This document shows positions 1-7,868 of a stretch of DNA of 23,158 nt, in pieces. The notes beneath the pieces were generated by a model. That model had not been told where the DNA came from and made no database searches. It worked only from the letters and a program-made list of their open reading frames with translations. The stretch is taken from contig JACCUZ010000229.1 in NCBI GenBank assembly GCA_013698395.1, positions 1 through 23,158 on the forward strand, read 5' to 3'. The position numbers were made by a program, and so were the translations under genes. The stretch's first letter is position 1. The number at the start of each line of letters is the position of its first letter. This DNA is from Sporichthyaceae bacterium (lineage in GTDB: Bacteria > Actinomycetota > Actinomycetes > JACCUZ01).

Positions 1-666
1 GTGCAGAGCGATGCGATGGACGCAGTGGCCCACCTCCGCGTCGGGGTCGGGGATGCCCTCCGACTGCAGGCCGCGGTTGATGGGCTGCCAGGTCTGGCCG
101 GCGTCGTCGGAGCGGAAAGCACCCGCGGCCGAGATGGCGACAAAAATGCGCTGCGGGTCATGTGGGTCGAGAAGGATGGTGTGCAGGCACATGCCGCCGG
201 CGCCTGGCTGCCAGTTCGGGCCAGAGCCGTGGCCGCGCAGACCGGAGAACTCCTGCCACTCCTGCCCACCATCGTCCGAGCGGAACAAGGCAGCGTCCTC
301 CACGCCTGCGAAGACGGTGTCCGGGTCGGTCAGCGACGGCTCCAGGTGCCAGACGCGCTTGAACTCCCAGGGGCGGGGAGTTCCGTCGTACCACTGGTGG
401 GTGCCCGGTACGCCTTCATACTCGAACTTGTTGCCAACCGGCGACCACGTCGTGCCACCGTCATCGGAGCGCTGGATCATCTGGCCGAACCAGCCACTCG
501 ACTGCGAGGCATAGAGCCGATCGGGATCAGCGGGCGAGCCCTTGACGTGGTACATCTCCCAACCCGCGAAGTGCGGACCGCTGACGTCCCAATCCTTCCG
601 CTTGCCGTCCGACGTCAAGACGAATGCACCCTTGCGCGTGCCGACCAGGACCCGTACCCCGCTCAT
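1..666 (-). CDS. BNR/Asp-box repeat beta-propeller protein (sialidase-like fold), 3' end outside window
   Basis: The minus strand is open from an ATG at 666 to the window edge, giving 222 residues without a stop. It starts MSGVRVLVGTRKGAF and carries three Asp-box signatures (S-x-D-x-G-x-x-W): S67-W74, S130-W137 and S186-W193. These mark BNR/sialidase-type beta-propellers. A GGAGGT ribosome binding site lies 3 bases upstream of the ATG. No signal peptide is visible, so the protein is probably cytoplasmic. Proteins of this kind are often labelled exo-alpha-sialidase or 'WD40/YVTN/BNR-like repeat' without a known substrate, and I do not assign an enzyme activity. The C-terminus, where more propeller blades would be expected, is cut off at base 1. 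The long open frame on the opposite strand is its shadow. Confidence 0.88.
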   Translation of the reverse strand, partial: MSGVRVLVGTRKGAFVLTSDGKRKDWDVSGPHFAGWEMYHVKGSPADPDRLYASQSSGWFGQMIQRSDDGGTTWSPVGNKFEYEGVPGTHQWYDGTPRPWEFKRVWHLEPSLTDPDTVFAGVEDAALFRSDDGGQEWQEFSGLRGHGSGPNWQPGAGGMCLHTILLDPHDPQRIFVAISAAGAFRSDDAGQTWQPINRGLQSEGIPDPDAEVGHCVHRIALH

Positions 667-900
667 CCGACCTCCATCGCCGTGTTGTCTGCCGTGCGCA
701 GACGTGCACCCTTGAGACCGCCCAGAACCTGGGAACTCATCGCAGCCATCCAACATGCCTCACGGCGAGGGGTACGTCCAGACGTCGCACGACTCGACCA
801 GCGCGTCGGATTTGTCTGCCTTCCGGCATCAGGGTGCGCCCTGAGGAGGCACGGGCGAAGAGCAGGGTTTCTCATTCGGCAGCTACGGAGCAGACCTAGC
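667..900. other. Divergent region with no convincing gene
   Basis: This stretch separates the start of the minus-strand propeller gene from the well-formed part of the next plus-strand protein. It contains a short inverted repeat (GTCTG near 687 pairing with CAGAC near 699). The plus frame that runs into the downstream gene stays open here but uses many rare codons (AGA, AGG, CGA, GGG), unlike the DNA after 901. It may hold promoters for both directions, but I cannot place a -10/-35 pair with confidence. Confidence 0.4.
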
Positions 901-1194
901 GTCTTTGCCACGGGCATCGACCTTCGCAAAGGAACCCGCTGGTACCTCGACGGCAAGCTGGTGAAGCGTGTGGTCCACCAAAAGGCCCGTAGCACCTGGA
1001 GCCTCTCTCCGACTGGCGAAGGGCTCACGGTGACCGTCACCGCCCACGGAAGCGACCTGACGGTCATGGCGCCTGGCTACGGCGTCATCGTGAACATCGC
1101 CGGCCGCGGCAGCGACGACGGCTTCCATGGCACGTTCATCGCGCCGGAAGACCCCGCGGTAGCCGACAAGCTCTGCGCTGCTCTTGGCGGCTGA
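709..1194 (+). CDS. Hypothetical protein, start unresolved (reliable part about 901-1194)
   Basis: The last 98 codons (901-1194) read as credible protein with high-GC codon use: a segment starting VFATGIDLRKGTRWYLDGK, a beta-rich middle (LTVTVTAHGSDLTVMAPGYG), and a C-terminus ending DKLCAALGG. I do not recognise the family. The same frame continues open upstream, but codon use before about 900 is poor. The only in-frame starts are GTG 682, TTG 685, GTG 694, TTG 709 and GTG 961, none with a good Shine-Dalgarno. TTG 709 is listed as a compromise. It may be a 5'-degraded gene, a gene whose N-terminus lies in another frame after a frameshift, or a small protein starting at 961. It converges on the EAL gene across a hairpin that contains both stop codons. 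Confidence 0.4.
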   Translation, partial: PLRPPRTWELIAAIQHASRRGVRPDVARLDQRVGFVCLPASGCALRRHGRRAGFLIRQLRSRPSVFATGIDLRKGTRWYLDGKLVKRVVHQKARSTWSLSPTGEGLTVTVTAHGSDLTVMAPGYGVIVNIAGRGSDDGFHGTFIAPEDPAVADKLCAALGG

Positions 1195-1257
1195 ACACGC
1201 ACGCCTTCGTTGAGCCTGCGGTCCCCGGTGCGGGCTCGACGAAGGCGAGGTGTTCAC
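1192..1257. terminator. Bidirectional terminator-like palindrome between convergent genes
   Basis: CGCCTTCGTTGAGCCT (1202-1217) pairs with GGGCTCGACGAAGGCG (1232-1247), nearly perfectly and around a short loop. The helix can extend through TGAACAC (1192-1198) and GTGTTCA (1250-1256). The TGA stops of both converging genes (1192-1194 plus, 1254-1256 minus) lie inside this outer arm. There is no T-tract, as is common for actinobacterial hairpin terminators. Confidence 0.7.
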
Positions 1258-2615
1258 TCGGAGACGGCTGTGACCGAATCTCTCACCGGGCGTCGCGCGA
1301 CGGCGCTCGGCGCCTCGGCAGACACGGGAGGGTACGGTCCCGGCCGGCCAAGGTAGTACCCCTGGCCGTAGGGGACGCCGAGGGCGCGCAGCGTCTCGAG
1401 CTCCTCGGCCGTCTCGATGCCCTCAGCGACGATCTCGGCGGAGATGTCCCAGCCGAAGATCAGCAGGGCAGTGGCGAGGGCCCGCCGTGCCGGGTCGACG
1501 TTGATCCCGCTGGTCAGGGAAGTGTCGAGCTTGATCGTGTCGGGTCTCAGGTTCAGGATGTGCTGGAGGCTTGCGAAGCCCGCGCCGGCGTCGTCAACCG
1601 CGAGCCGTACGCCGACAGCGCGGAGCGGCGCAAGTGCGTCGCTGAGTTCCTGGTAGCTGGGAACGTGCGCGTGCTCGGTGAGCTCGAGCAGGATCCGACC
1701 TCCGGGTGCAGCAAGGAGCAGCTCCTGCAGCTCAGGCGACACGATCGTGGCCGGTGAGGCGTTGATCGCCAGGTAAGCGCCCGGGGGCAACCGGTCGATC
1801 TGCAGCAGCGCCGCCCTGACCGCCGCAAGCTCAAGCTCGAGGCCCAGGCCGACGCTCGCGGCGTCCGCGAACCACTCGTTCGGGGGCTGGCTGGTCCCGG
1901 GAAAGCGGGCCAGCGCTTCCATGCCGACGACCTGGAGGGTCTCCAGGTCCATGATCGGCTGGAGCACCATAGTGATGTCGTCTCGTCTCAGGGTCCCCGC
2001 AATCCGCGCCCGACGTTCGGCGACTTCGTGGGAAGCAGCTTCTTGAGCCGCATATCGAGCTAGCAGGGAGTTCGCCTGGTCCTCGGCGTTGCGCCTGAGC
2101 TCGGCTTCCAGGTCGACCGTCTTGCGGGCCGACAGTCGCAGCTCCAGCTCGTCCATGACGATGGCCGCCAAGTCTCGCAGGACGTTGACCTCGTCCTCGG
2201 TGACCTCACGGGGCTGTTGACCGAGAACGCAGAGAGTGCCCAGATTGTGGCCGTCGTGGGTGGTCAGGGGCACACCGGCGTAGAAGCGAAGCCCCATCTC
2301 CCCGGCTACCAGAGGGTTGGCCAGCGTCCGCGGGTCGATCTGCGCGTCGGTGACCAGCCACAGCTCGTCCTGCAGGATCGCCGACGCGCACAGGCCGTCC
2401 TCGCGATCGATCTGCTCCACCTCGATGCCGTGGTGGGACTTGAACCAGATGCGGTCGCGGTCGACGATGCTGACGATCCCGATAGGCACCTGGAACAAGC
2501 GCGCCGCCAGCGCGCTGATGCGGTCGAACGCGCCGTCCGGAGGAGAGTCGAGTATCTCGTAGCGGGCCACCGCGGCGAGCCGTTGCCGCTCAGTCTCCAC
2601 TTGCTCACGTTCCAT
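1254..2615 (-). CDS. GAF-EAL domain protein, probable c-di-GMP phosphodiesterase
   Basis: A 453-residue protein starting at ATG 2615 (MEREQVETERQR). Residues about 20-160 form a GAF sensor domain of the 'YEILDSPPDGAFDRISALAARLF' signalling type. Residues about 160-210 are a charged helical linker. Residues about 210-430 form an EAL domain. The catalytic set looks intact: E233-A-L, the N of INASP, the E of LELTEH, the DD of VDDAGAGF, the K of IKLD, the E of EGIE, and GQGYYLGRP. It should hydrolyse c-di-GMP in the cytoplasm in response to an unknown GAF ligand. The frame is open further upstream to 3041, but that part is antisense to the oxidoreductase and is not protein-like. It is divergent from that gene, with about 66 bases between starts. 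Confidence 0.92.
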   Translation of the reverse strand: MEREQVETERQRLAAVARYEILDSPPDGAFDRISALAARLFQVPIGIVSIVDRDRIWFKSHHGIEVEQIDREDGLCASAILQDELWLVTDAQIDPRTLANPLVAGEMGLRFYAGVPLTTHDGHNLGTLCVLGQQPREVTEDEVNVLRDLAAIVMDELELRLSARKTVDLEAELRRNAEDQANSLLARYAAQEAASHEVAERRARIAGTLRRDDITMVLQPIMDLETLQVVGMEALARFPGTSQPPNEWFADAASVGLGLELELAAVRAALLQIDRLPPGAYLAINASPATIVSPELQELLLAAPGGRILLELTEHAHVPSYQELSDALAPLRAVGVRLAVDDAGAGFASLQHILNLRPDTIKLDTSLTSGINVDPARRALATALLIFGWDISAEIVAEGIETAEELETLRALGVPYGQGYYLGRPGPYPPVSAEAPSAVARRPVRDSVTAVSE

Positions 2616-2681
2616 CTGCGCCTTATCGGACCGAGATGACCCCTTCTGAAGGCAGTTCAGGTCCCTCGGTAGCGTCGATGG

Positions 2682-3732
2682 GTGACGACATTCGCCGTGG
2701 TCGGTGCCGGCTGGCGGGCCGAGTTCTACTGGCGCGTGGCCGCGGGCGTGCCATCGGCGAGCTGCGTCGGCGCCGTGACCCGCAGTCCGCGGAAGCTGGC
2801 GGTGCCGGTCTTCGGATCCGTCGCAGAGTGCCTGGAGCGCGCGAGACCGGAGTTCATGGTCACCGCTGTCCCCTGGCCGGTTACCCCCGTGGTGGTGCGC
2901 GAGATCGTGGCGGCGGGCATCCCCGTCCTCGCCGAGACACCGCCCGCACCGGACGTCGAAGGGCTGCGGGCGCTGTGGTCCGACGTCGGACCATCGGCGC
3001 TGGTGCAGGTGGCCGAGCAGTACCTGATGATGCCCTCCCACGCGGCAAGGTCAGCCCTGGTGCGCTCGGGAGCCATCGGGACCCCGACGCAGGTCCAGGT
3101 GTCCTCGACGCACCAGTACCACGCGGTGTCGCTGATCCGCGGGCTCCTCGACGCCGGACTCGGCACGGTGAAGGTACGCGCGACGTCGTTCGAGGCGCCC
3201 TTGGTCGACCCGCTGACCCGCGAGGGGTGGACCGGCGCGGAAGCCCCTAGGCCCGCGACCACAACGATCGCGACTTTCGACTTCGGGCAAGGGCGCTCAG
3301 GCATCTACGACTTCACCGACAACCAGTGGCACAACCAGCTCCGGTTCCGACGACTGTTGGTGCGTGGCACGCACGGCGAGCTCATGGACGACAAGGTGGT
3401 CCGGCTTGTCGCGCCACGGACCATCGTCGAGTCGTCGCTGGTCCGCCGTCAGACGGGCTACGACCTGGACCTCGACGGCTTCGAGACCGACCACATCACG
3501 GTGGGTTCCGACATCCTGTTCCGCAACCCCTACCTCGGGCGGCGGTGGAACGACGAGGAGATCGCGATCGCGACCCTGCTCGACCGGACAACGGCCTGGG
3601 TACGGCGGCGCCGGACCGCCGCCGTACCCACTGGCCGAGGGCGCTCAGGACCACCTCATCGCGCTCGCCGTGGACGAGGCGCTGGCATCGGGAACCACGG
3701 CCTCGACAGCTGTGGAGGCCTGGGCGCACTGA
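2682..3732 (+). CDS. Gfo/Idh/MocA-family NAD(P)-dependent oxidoreductase with apparent 3' frameshift
   Basis: GTG start at 2682 (VTTFAVVGAGWRAEFY). The N-terminus has a Rossmann nucleotide-binding loop (VVGAGWRAE). The family's EKP-like segment appears as AETPP. The C-terminal half contains the usual beta-sheet substrate domain. The family-like sequence stays in the starting frame to about 3600 (TLLDRTTAWV), then resumes one frame over as PPYPLAEGAQDHLIALAVDE and ends at TGA 3730-3732. This second segment looks like a normal C-terminus of the family and keeps high-GC third positions. The switch point is a GC-rich hairpin at 3601-3626. Without a shift the frame runs on as low-quality sequence to 3863, overlapping the next gene. 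The substrate is unknown; sugars, inositols or related polyols are typical for the family. It is either a sequencing error, a true frameshift or a recoding site. Confidence 0.8.
3601..3626 (+). repeat. GC-rich perfect hairpin at the frameshift point
   Basis: TACGGCGGC (3601-3609) and GCCGCCGTA (3618-3626) are exact reverse complements around an 8-base loop. The hairpin lies inside the oxidoreductase coding region, exactly where the family-like reading moves from one frame to another. Such hairpins can cause base-calling or polymerase slippage errors. Confidence 0.7.
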
Positions 3733-3850
3733 GCCCGACACAGAGAAAGTTTCAGGCGCCGAGCCCCGCTGCCGATTCCACTACGGTGCCGCCGACGTCC
3801 CACCGATGCGTTGCGGGGCTGGATGTAGCGGGGCTGAAAGGTCGGACCGC

Positions 3851-5272
3851 ATGCGTGAGGTGAGTCTCGATGCGCTGCGCACCTTGCAGCGGCTGATCGG
3901 GCGGCTCAACGCTGGTCCTGACCTAGCGACGACGTTGCGGGCCGTTGTCGACGGTGTCGTCGAGGGGCTCTCCTTCGGAGTGGCGGCAGTCAGTCTCGTA
4001 CACGACGACGACACCGTCGAGGTGGTCACAGTCGCCGGGCCGCAGGAGGTCAGCACCACCATCCTCGGGAACCGCAGCAAGCTCTCGTCGTGGGAAAGGG
4101 CCTTCGAGCGTGCCCATGTATGGGGGCTCCTTCGTTACGAGCCTCATGAGCTGGCCGACGAAGATGACCTGCCGAGCTGGGTGCCGGACGTCCCGGTCAG
4201 TGACGACCCGGACGCGTGGCACCCGCTGGACGCGCTGTTCGCGCCGCTGCGCTCGGTCAACGGTGATCTGGTCGGCATCCTCTCGGTCGACCTGCCGGTG
4301 GGCGGCCGCAAACCAGGGTCGCTGCAGCGTGAGCTGCTCGAGATGTACGCGGTGCAGGCCGGCATCGCCATCGACAACGCGCGGCTGGCCGAGCGGCTGC
4401 GAGCCAGCGAGGAGTCCTTCCGGATGGCCTTCGCGAACGCACCGATCGGCATGTCGATCGTCGACCTCGCGCGCGCGACAGCCGGCCGGTTCATGCGCGT
4501 CAACGAGGCGATGTGCCGCATACTGGGCTACAGCCGGCGAGAGCTGGAGACGCTGAGTGTCCACGACATCACCCACCCGGACGACCGGCCGGCCGACATC
4601 GAGATCCTGCGACGGGCGAGGACCAGCGACCTCCCGCGCTTCCAGCTCGACAAGCGTTACCTGCACGCCGACGGACACCCGGTCTGGGTTGCGGTGCACA
4701 TGTCCGTGGTGCGGGACGCGGCCGGTGCGGCGATGTACGGCATCAGTCAGTTCGAGGACATCAGCGACCGTCGCGCCGAGCATCAGGAGCTCACTCGCCG
4801 GGCCCGCTTCGACCCTCTCACCGGCCTGGTCAACCGGTCCGTACTCGCGGAGCGGGTGCAGGCCGCCATCGATGAAGCCTGCAGCAGCGGTCGGCAGGGG
4901 GCCTTGCTGTTCTGTGACCTCGACGCCTTCAAGCCGGTGAACGACACCCACGGTCACGCGGTGGGGGACCAGGTGCTCACCATTGTCGCGAAGCGGCTCG
5001 AGGGTGAGGTGCGCAGCCGCGACACGGCCGCGCGGTTCGGAGGCGACGAGTTCGTGGTCGTCGCCGACGACCTCCGCGGCGAGGGGCTCGAGGACCTGGT
5101 GAACCGGTTGCAGGAGGTGCTCGCTGCTCCTATGGACGTGGCCGGCATCAGCCTGAGCCTGTCCGCGACCCTCGGCCGGGTAGCGATCACCGGCGGGCCG
5201 GGCGAGACGGCAGAGACCCTGCTCACTGCAGCCGACCTGGACATGTACCTCCGCAAGCCGCGCGCATCCTGA
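3851..5272 (+). CDS. GAF-PAS-GGDEF protein, probable diguanylate cyclase
   Basis: 473 residues from ATG 3851 (MREVSLDALRTLQRL). Domains in order: GAF (about 15-180), PAS (about 185-305, starting ASEESFRMAFANAPIGMSIV), and GGDEF (about 315-470, opening FDPLTGLVNR). The active loop is GGDEF at 397-401 (RFGGDEFVVV). A metal-binding CDLDAFKPVND segment is present. An RxxD motif (R388-S-R-D391) sits exactly five residues before GGDEF, matching the allosteric I-site that allows product inhibition by c-di-GMP. It should make c-di-GMP from two GTP and act in the cytoplasm; no membrane segment is seen. It lies just after the oxidoreductase, and the EAL phosphodiesterase is on the other side of that gene. 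Confidence 0.93.
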   Translation: MREVSLDALRTLQRLIGRLNAGPDLATTLRAVVDGVVEGLSFGVAAVSLVHDDDTVEVVTVAGPQEVSTTILGNRSKLSSWERAFERAHVWGLLRYEPHELADEDDLPSWVPDVPVSDDPDAWHPLDALFAPLRSVNGDLVGILSVDLPVGGRKPGSLQRELLEMYAVQAGIAIDNARLAERLRASEESFRMAFANAPIGMSIVDLARATAGRFMRVNEAMCRILGYSRRELETLSVHDITHPDDRPADIEILRRARTSDLPRFQLDKRYLHADGHPVWVAVHMSVVRDAAGAAMYGISQFEDISDRRAEHQELTRRARFDPLTGLVNRSVLAERVQAAIDEACSSGRQGALLFCDLDAFKPVNDTHGHAVGDQVLTIVAKRLEGEVRSRDTAARFGGDEFVVVADDLRGEGLEDLVNRLQEVLAAPMDVAGISLSLSATLGRVAITGGPGETAETLLTAADLDMYLRKPRAS

Positions 5273-5331
5273 GGCCGTTCGGCGGGTGCCCGCGATCCCC
5301 CCTTGCCCCCGATGCCTCGCTGACCTCGGCG

Positions 5332-5628
5332 TCAGGCCGGCGCGGTCTCGTGCAACCGGTTGCGGACGTTCCGCTCGACGAGGATCGGCAGGTAGGTCGT
5401 CACATTGGCCGGTGTCAGCTCGTCGAGGGCGAGGTCGATCATCCGGTCGATGTCCTGATCGGCGGTCGCGAGGTCGATGAGGCGAGGCCGCACGGAGTCG
5501 GCCACCTCCAGTCGCTCGGCAGCAGGGTCGGCGGGCAGCTCGGTGGCCATGCCGCACTGAAGCACCAGGGGGATCCTGGCCACAACCTCTGGGTCCCTCG
5601 CAGCACCCCTTTGTCGGCGAGTCGCCAT
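5332..5628 (-). CDS. Small helical protein, possibly three-helix-bundle dimerization type
   Basis: 98 residues from ATG 5628, ending at TGA in 5332-5334. The C-terminal half (ADQDIDRMIDLALDELTP..., then YLPILVERNVRNRL) resembles small actinobacterial proteins labelled 'three-helix bundle dimerization domain', which share a ...FVPVLVERxxRxRL ending. That resemblance is from memory and moderate. A later in-frame ATG at 5550 would give a 73-residue protein covering just this conserved-looking part, and neither start has a strong ribosome binding site. The gene is convergent with the GGDEF gene and divergent from ppk1. Its function is unknown. Confidence 0.6.
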   Translation of the reverse strand: MATRRQRGAARDPEVVARIPLVLQCGMATELPADPAAERLEVADSVRPRLIDLATADQDIDRMIDLALDELTPANVTTYLPILVERNVRNRLHETAPA

Positions 5629-5694
5629 CTCACGTTCACCGGACGTTCACCTTCCGCCTGGTCAAGAGGCGGGCTCGGGGACCAGCATGAGCCC

Positions 5695-7866
5695 GTGAGC
5701 ACCGCAACCGCATGGTCCGAACCGGCCGAGCCGGCCGAGCCCGACCCTCCCCGCTATGCGGACGAGACCATGGAGGAGATCGAGGACGAGGAGGTCTCTT
5801 CGGCGCCGGGACCGTCCCCCCGCCTGCCCGACCGGTTCCTCGACCGGGAGCTGAGCTGGCTCGACTTCAACGCCCGAGTCCTCGCGCTCGCGGCCGACCC
5901 GGACCTCCCGCTGCTCGAACGAGTGCGCTTCGCGGCCATCTTCTCCCGCAACCTCGATGAGTTCTTCATGGTGCGCGTCGCCGCCCTGCGGCGCCGCGTG
6001 GCCGCCGGCATCACGGTTGTGAGCCCGACCGGCGCCACTCCCAAGGAGCGGCTCACCCGCCTCGGCGAGGCGGCCCATCGGCTCGTGGAACGCCACTCGG
6101 CGTTGTTCGCGAAGGATCTTGCGCCCGCTCTGGCTGAGCACGGACTGACAGTCCTGCGCTGGCAGGACCTGAACGAGGAGGAGCGGGCTCGCATGCGTAC
6201 GCTCTTCGACGAGCGCATGCATCCTGTGCTTACGCCCCTGGCAGTCGACCCGGCCCACCCGTTCCCGTACATCTCCGGACTCTCCCTCAACCTCGCGGTC
6301 GTCGTGTGCGACGAGAAGACCGGCGCCGACCACTTCGCGCGCGTCAAGGTGCCGCCGGTACTGCCGAGGCTGCTCCCGGTGGACGACGGGCGCAGCCGCC
6401 TGCTGCCCATCGAGGAGGTCATCGAGGCCCACCTCGGCGAGGTGTTCCCCGGCATGCGGGTCATCGAGAGCTCGACGTTCCGGGTGACGCGCAACGAGGA
6501 CCTCGAGGTCGACGCCGACGTCGAGAATCTCCTGCACGCCCTGGAGCGAGAGCTGTCCCGTCGCAGGTTCGGTGCGGCGGTCCGGCTCGAGGTGGACGAG
6601 GAGATGAGCGACCGGGTGCTGGACCTGCTGGCGCGGGAGCTCGACATCAGCATGCAGGACGTGTACCGCGTGCCTGCGCCGCTGGACCTCGGCGCTCTGT
6701 GGGCAGTCGCGGACATGGAGCGCTCCGAGCTGAAGTCCCCTGGCTTCGTCCCTGCCACCCACCCGGCTCTGCGCGGCACGGAGGACTCGCCTGCGGACAT
6801 CTTCGCGGCGATGCGCAAGACCGACATCCTCCTGCACCACCCCTACGACTCCTTTACCGCCAGCGTGCAGGCGTTCATCGAGCAGGCAGCGGCCGACCCC
6901 GCCGTCCACGCCATCAAGCTCACGCTCTACCGCACCAGCGGCGAGTCGGCCATCGTCGATGCCCTCGTCGACGCTGCCCGATCGGGCAAGCAGGTTCTGG
7001 TGGTCGTGGAGATCAAGGCCCGCTTCGACGAGCAAGCCAACATCCGCTGGGCCCGCGAGCTCGAACAGGCCGGCTGCCATGTCGTCTACGGCCTCGTCGG
7101 CCTCAAGACGCACTGCAAGCTTGCGCTCGTGGTGCGCGCGGAGAAGGACGGCCGGCTGCACAGGTACGTCCACGTCGGGACAGGCAACTACAACCCCAAG
7201 ACGGCACGAGCGTACGAGGATCTGGGGCTGCTCACCGCTGACGAGCATGTCGGGGCCGACGTAGCAGACCTGTTCAACCACCTGTCGGGCTACACCCGCC
7301 ATCGCGACTACGACACCTTGCTCGTCGCGCCTGACACGATCCGTCCCGGCCTGCTCGATCTCATCGGGGCCGAGGCACGTCAAGCCGCCGCGGGCCGGCC
7401 GAGCGGCATCAGCATCAAGGTGAACAGCCTGGTCGACGAGCAGATGATCGACGCTCTCTACGACGCCTCCTTGGCGGGTGTCCCGATCGACCTGCTCGTG
7501 CGCGGGATGTGCAGCCTCCGTCCCGGGGTGCCCGGGCTGTCTCCGACGATCCGGGTCCGCAGCATCCTGGGCCGGTTCCTCGAGCACTCGCGCATCTACC
7601 GCTTCGTCAACGGGGGCGATGTCGCGACGTGGATCGGCAGCGCCGACCTGATGGACCGCAACCTCGACCGCCGGGTCGAGGCGCTGGTCCGGGTCACCGA
7701 CAAGCAGGCGCGCGACGCTCTCGAGCACCTCCTGGAGATGGCCTGGTCACCCGACTCCGACCACTGGACCCTGGGTGCTGACGGACGGTGGGAGCGGACC
7801 GCTCGCCGGACGGGGCTGGTTGACATGCAGGCTGTGCTCGTGCAACGGGCACGCGAGAACACCTGA
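5695..7866 (+). CDS. ppk1: Polyphosphate kinase 1
   Basis: 723 residues from GTG 5695 (VSTATAWSEP), a usual length for PPK1. It reversibly polymerises the ATP gamma-phosphate into inorganic polyphosphate. After an acidic, low-complexity N-terminus of about 45 residues comes the PPK N-terminal signature RFLDRELSWLDFNARVL, then FSRNLDEFFMVRVA. The C-terminal phospholipase-D-like domains contain KLTLYRTS, KARFDEQANI, the histidine thought to be phosphorylated (H493 in YVHVGTGNYNPKTA) and a second active-site histidine (H631 in RFLEHSRIYRF). The frame is open back to 5350, but the upstream part is antisense to the small minus-strand gene. It forms an operon with the Nudix gene two bases downstream. 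In Mycobacterium tuberculosis ppk1 and mutT1 are also neighbours. Confidence 0.96.
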   Translation: MSTATAWSEPAEPAEPDPPRYADETMEEIEDEEVSSAPGPSPRLPDRFLDRELSWLDFNARVLALAADPDLPLLERVRFAAIFSRNLDEFFMVRVAALRRRVAAGITVVSPTGATPKERLTRLGEAAHRLVERHSALFAKDLAPALAEHGLTVLRWQDLNEEERARMRTLFDERMHPVLTPLAVDPAHPFPYISGLSLNLAVVVCDEKTGADHFARVKVPPVLPRLLPVDDGRSRLLPIEEVIEAHLGEVFPGMRVIESSTFRVTRNEDLEVDADVENLLHALERELSRRRFGAAVRLEVDEEMSDRVLDLLARELDISMQDVYRVPAPLDLGALWAVADMERSELKSPGFVPATHPALRGTEDSPADIFAAMRKTDILLHHPYDSFTASVQAFIEQAAADPAVHAIKLTLYRTSGESAIVDALVDAARSGKQVLVVVEIKARFDEQANIRWARELEQAGCHVVYGLVGLKTHCKLALVVRAEKDGRLHRYVHVGTGNYNPKTARAYEDLGLLTADEHVGADVADLFNHLSGYTRHRDYDTLLVAPDTIRPGLLDLIGAEARQAAAGRPSGISIKVNSLVDEQMIDALYDASLAGVPIDLLVRGMCSLRPGVPGLSPTIRVRSILGRFLEHSRIYRFVNGGDVATWIGSADLMDRNLDRRVEALVRVTDKQARDALEHLLEMAWSPDSDHWTLGADGRWERTARRTGLVDMQAVLVQRARENT

Positions 7867-7868
7867 CC

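Noticed and set aside
1..681. A plus-strand open frame running from base 1 into the hypothetical protein, as one 397-residue gene
   Set aside because: Its first part is the complement of the Asp-box propeller gene, which has three clear repeats and a ribosome binding site on the minus strand.
2616..3041. A 142-residue N-terminal extension of the EAL protein
   Set aside because: It is antisense to the oxidoreductase start region and has a shadow-like His/Arg/Gly-rich composition. The GAF domain begins properly at ATG 2615.
5311..5340. A terminator between the GGDEF gene and the small convergent gene
   Set aside because: Only a weak 5-bp stem (CTGAC/GTCAG) is visible, too short to claim.
3923..5557. 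A 544-residue minus-strand open frame opposite the GGDEF gene
   Set aside because: It has no recognisable motif and is opposite an intact three-domain protein; such antisense frames are common in high-GC DNA.
5662..7728. A 688-residue minus-strand open frame opposite ppk1
   Set aside because: It is the complement of a fully conserved polyphosphate kinase and shows no protein family signature.
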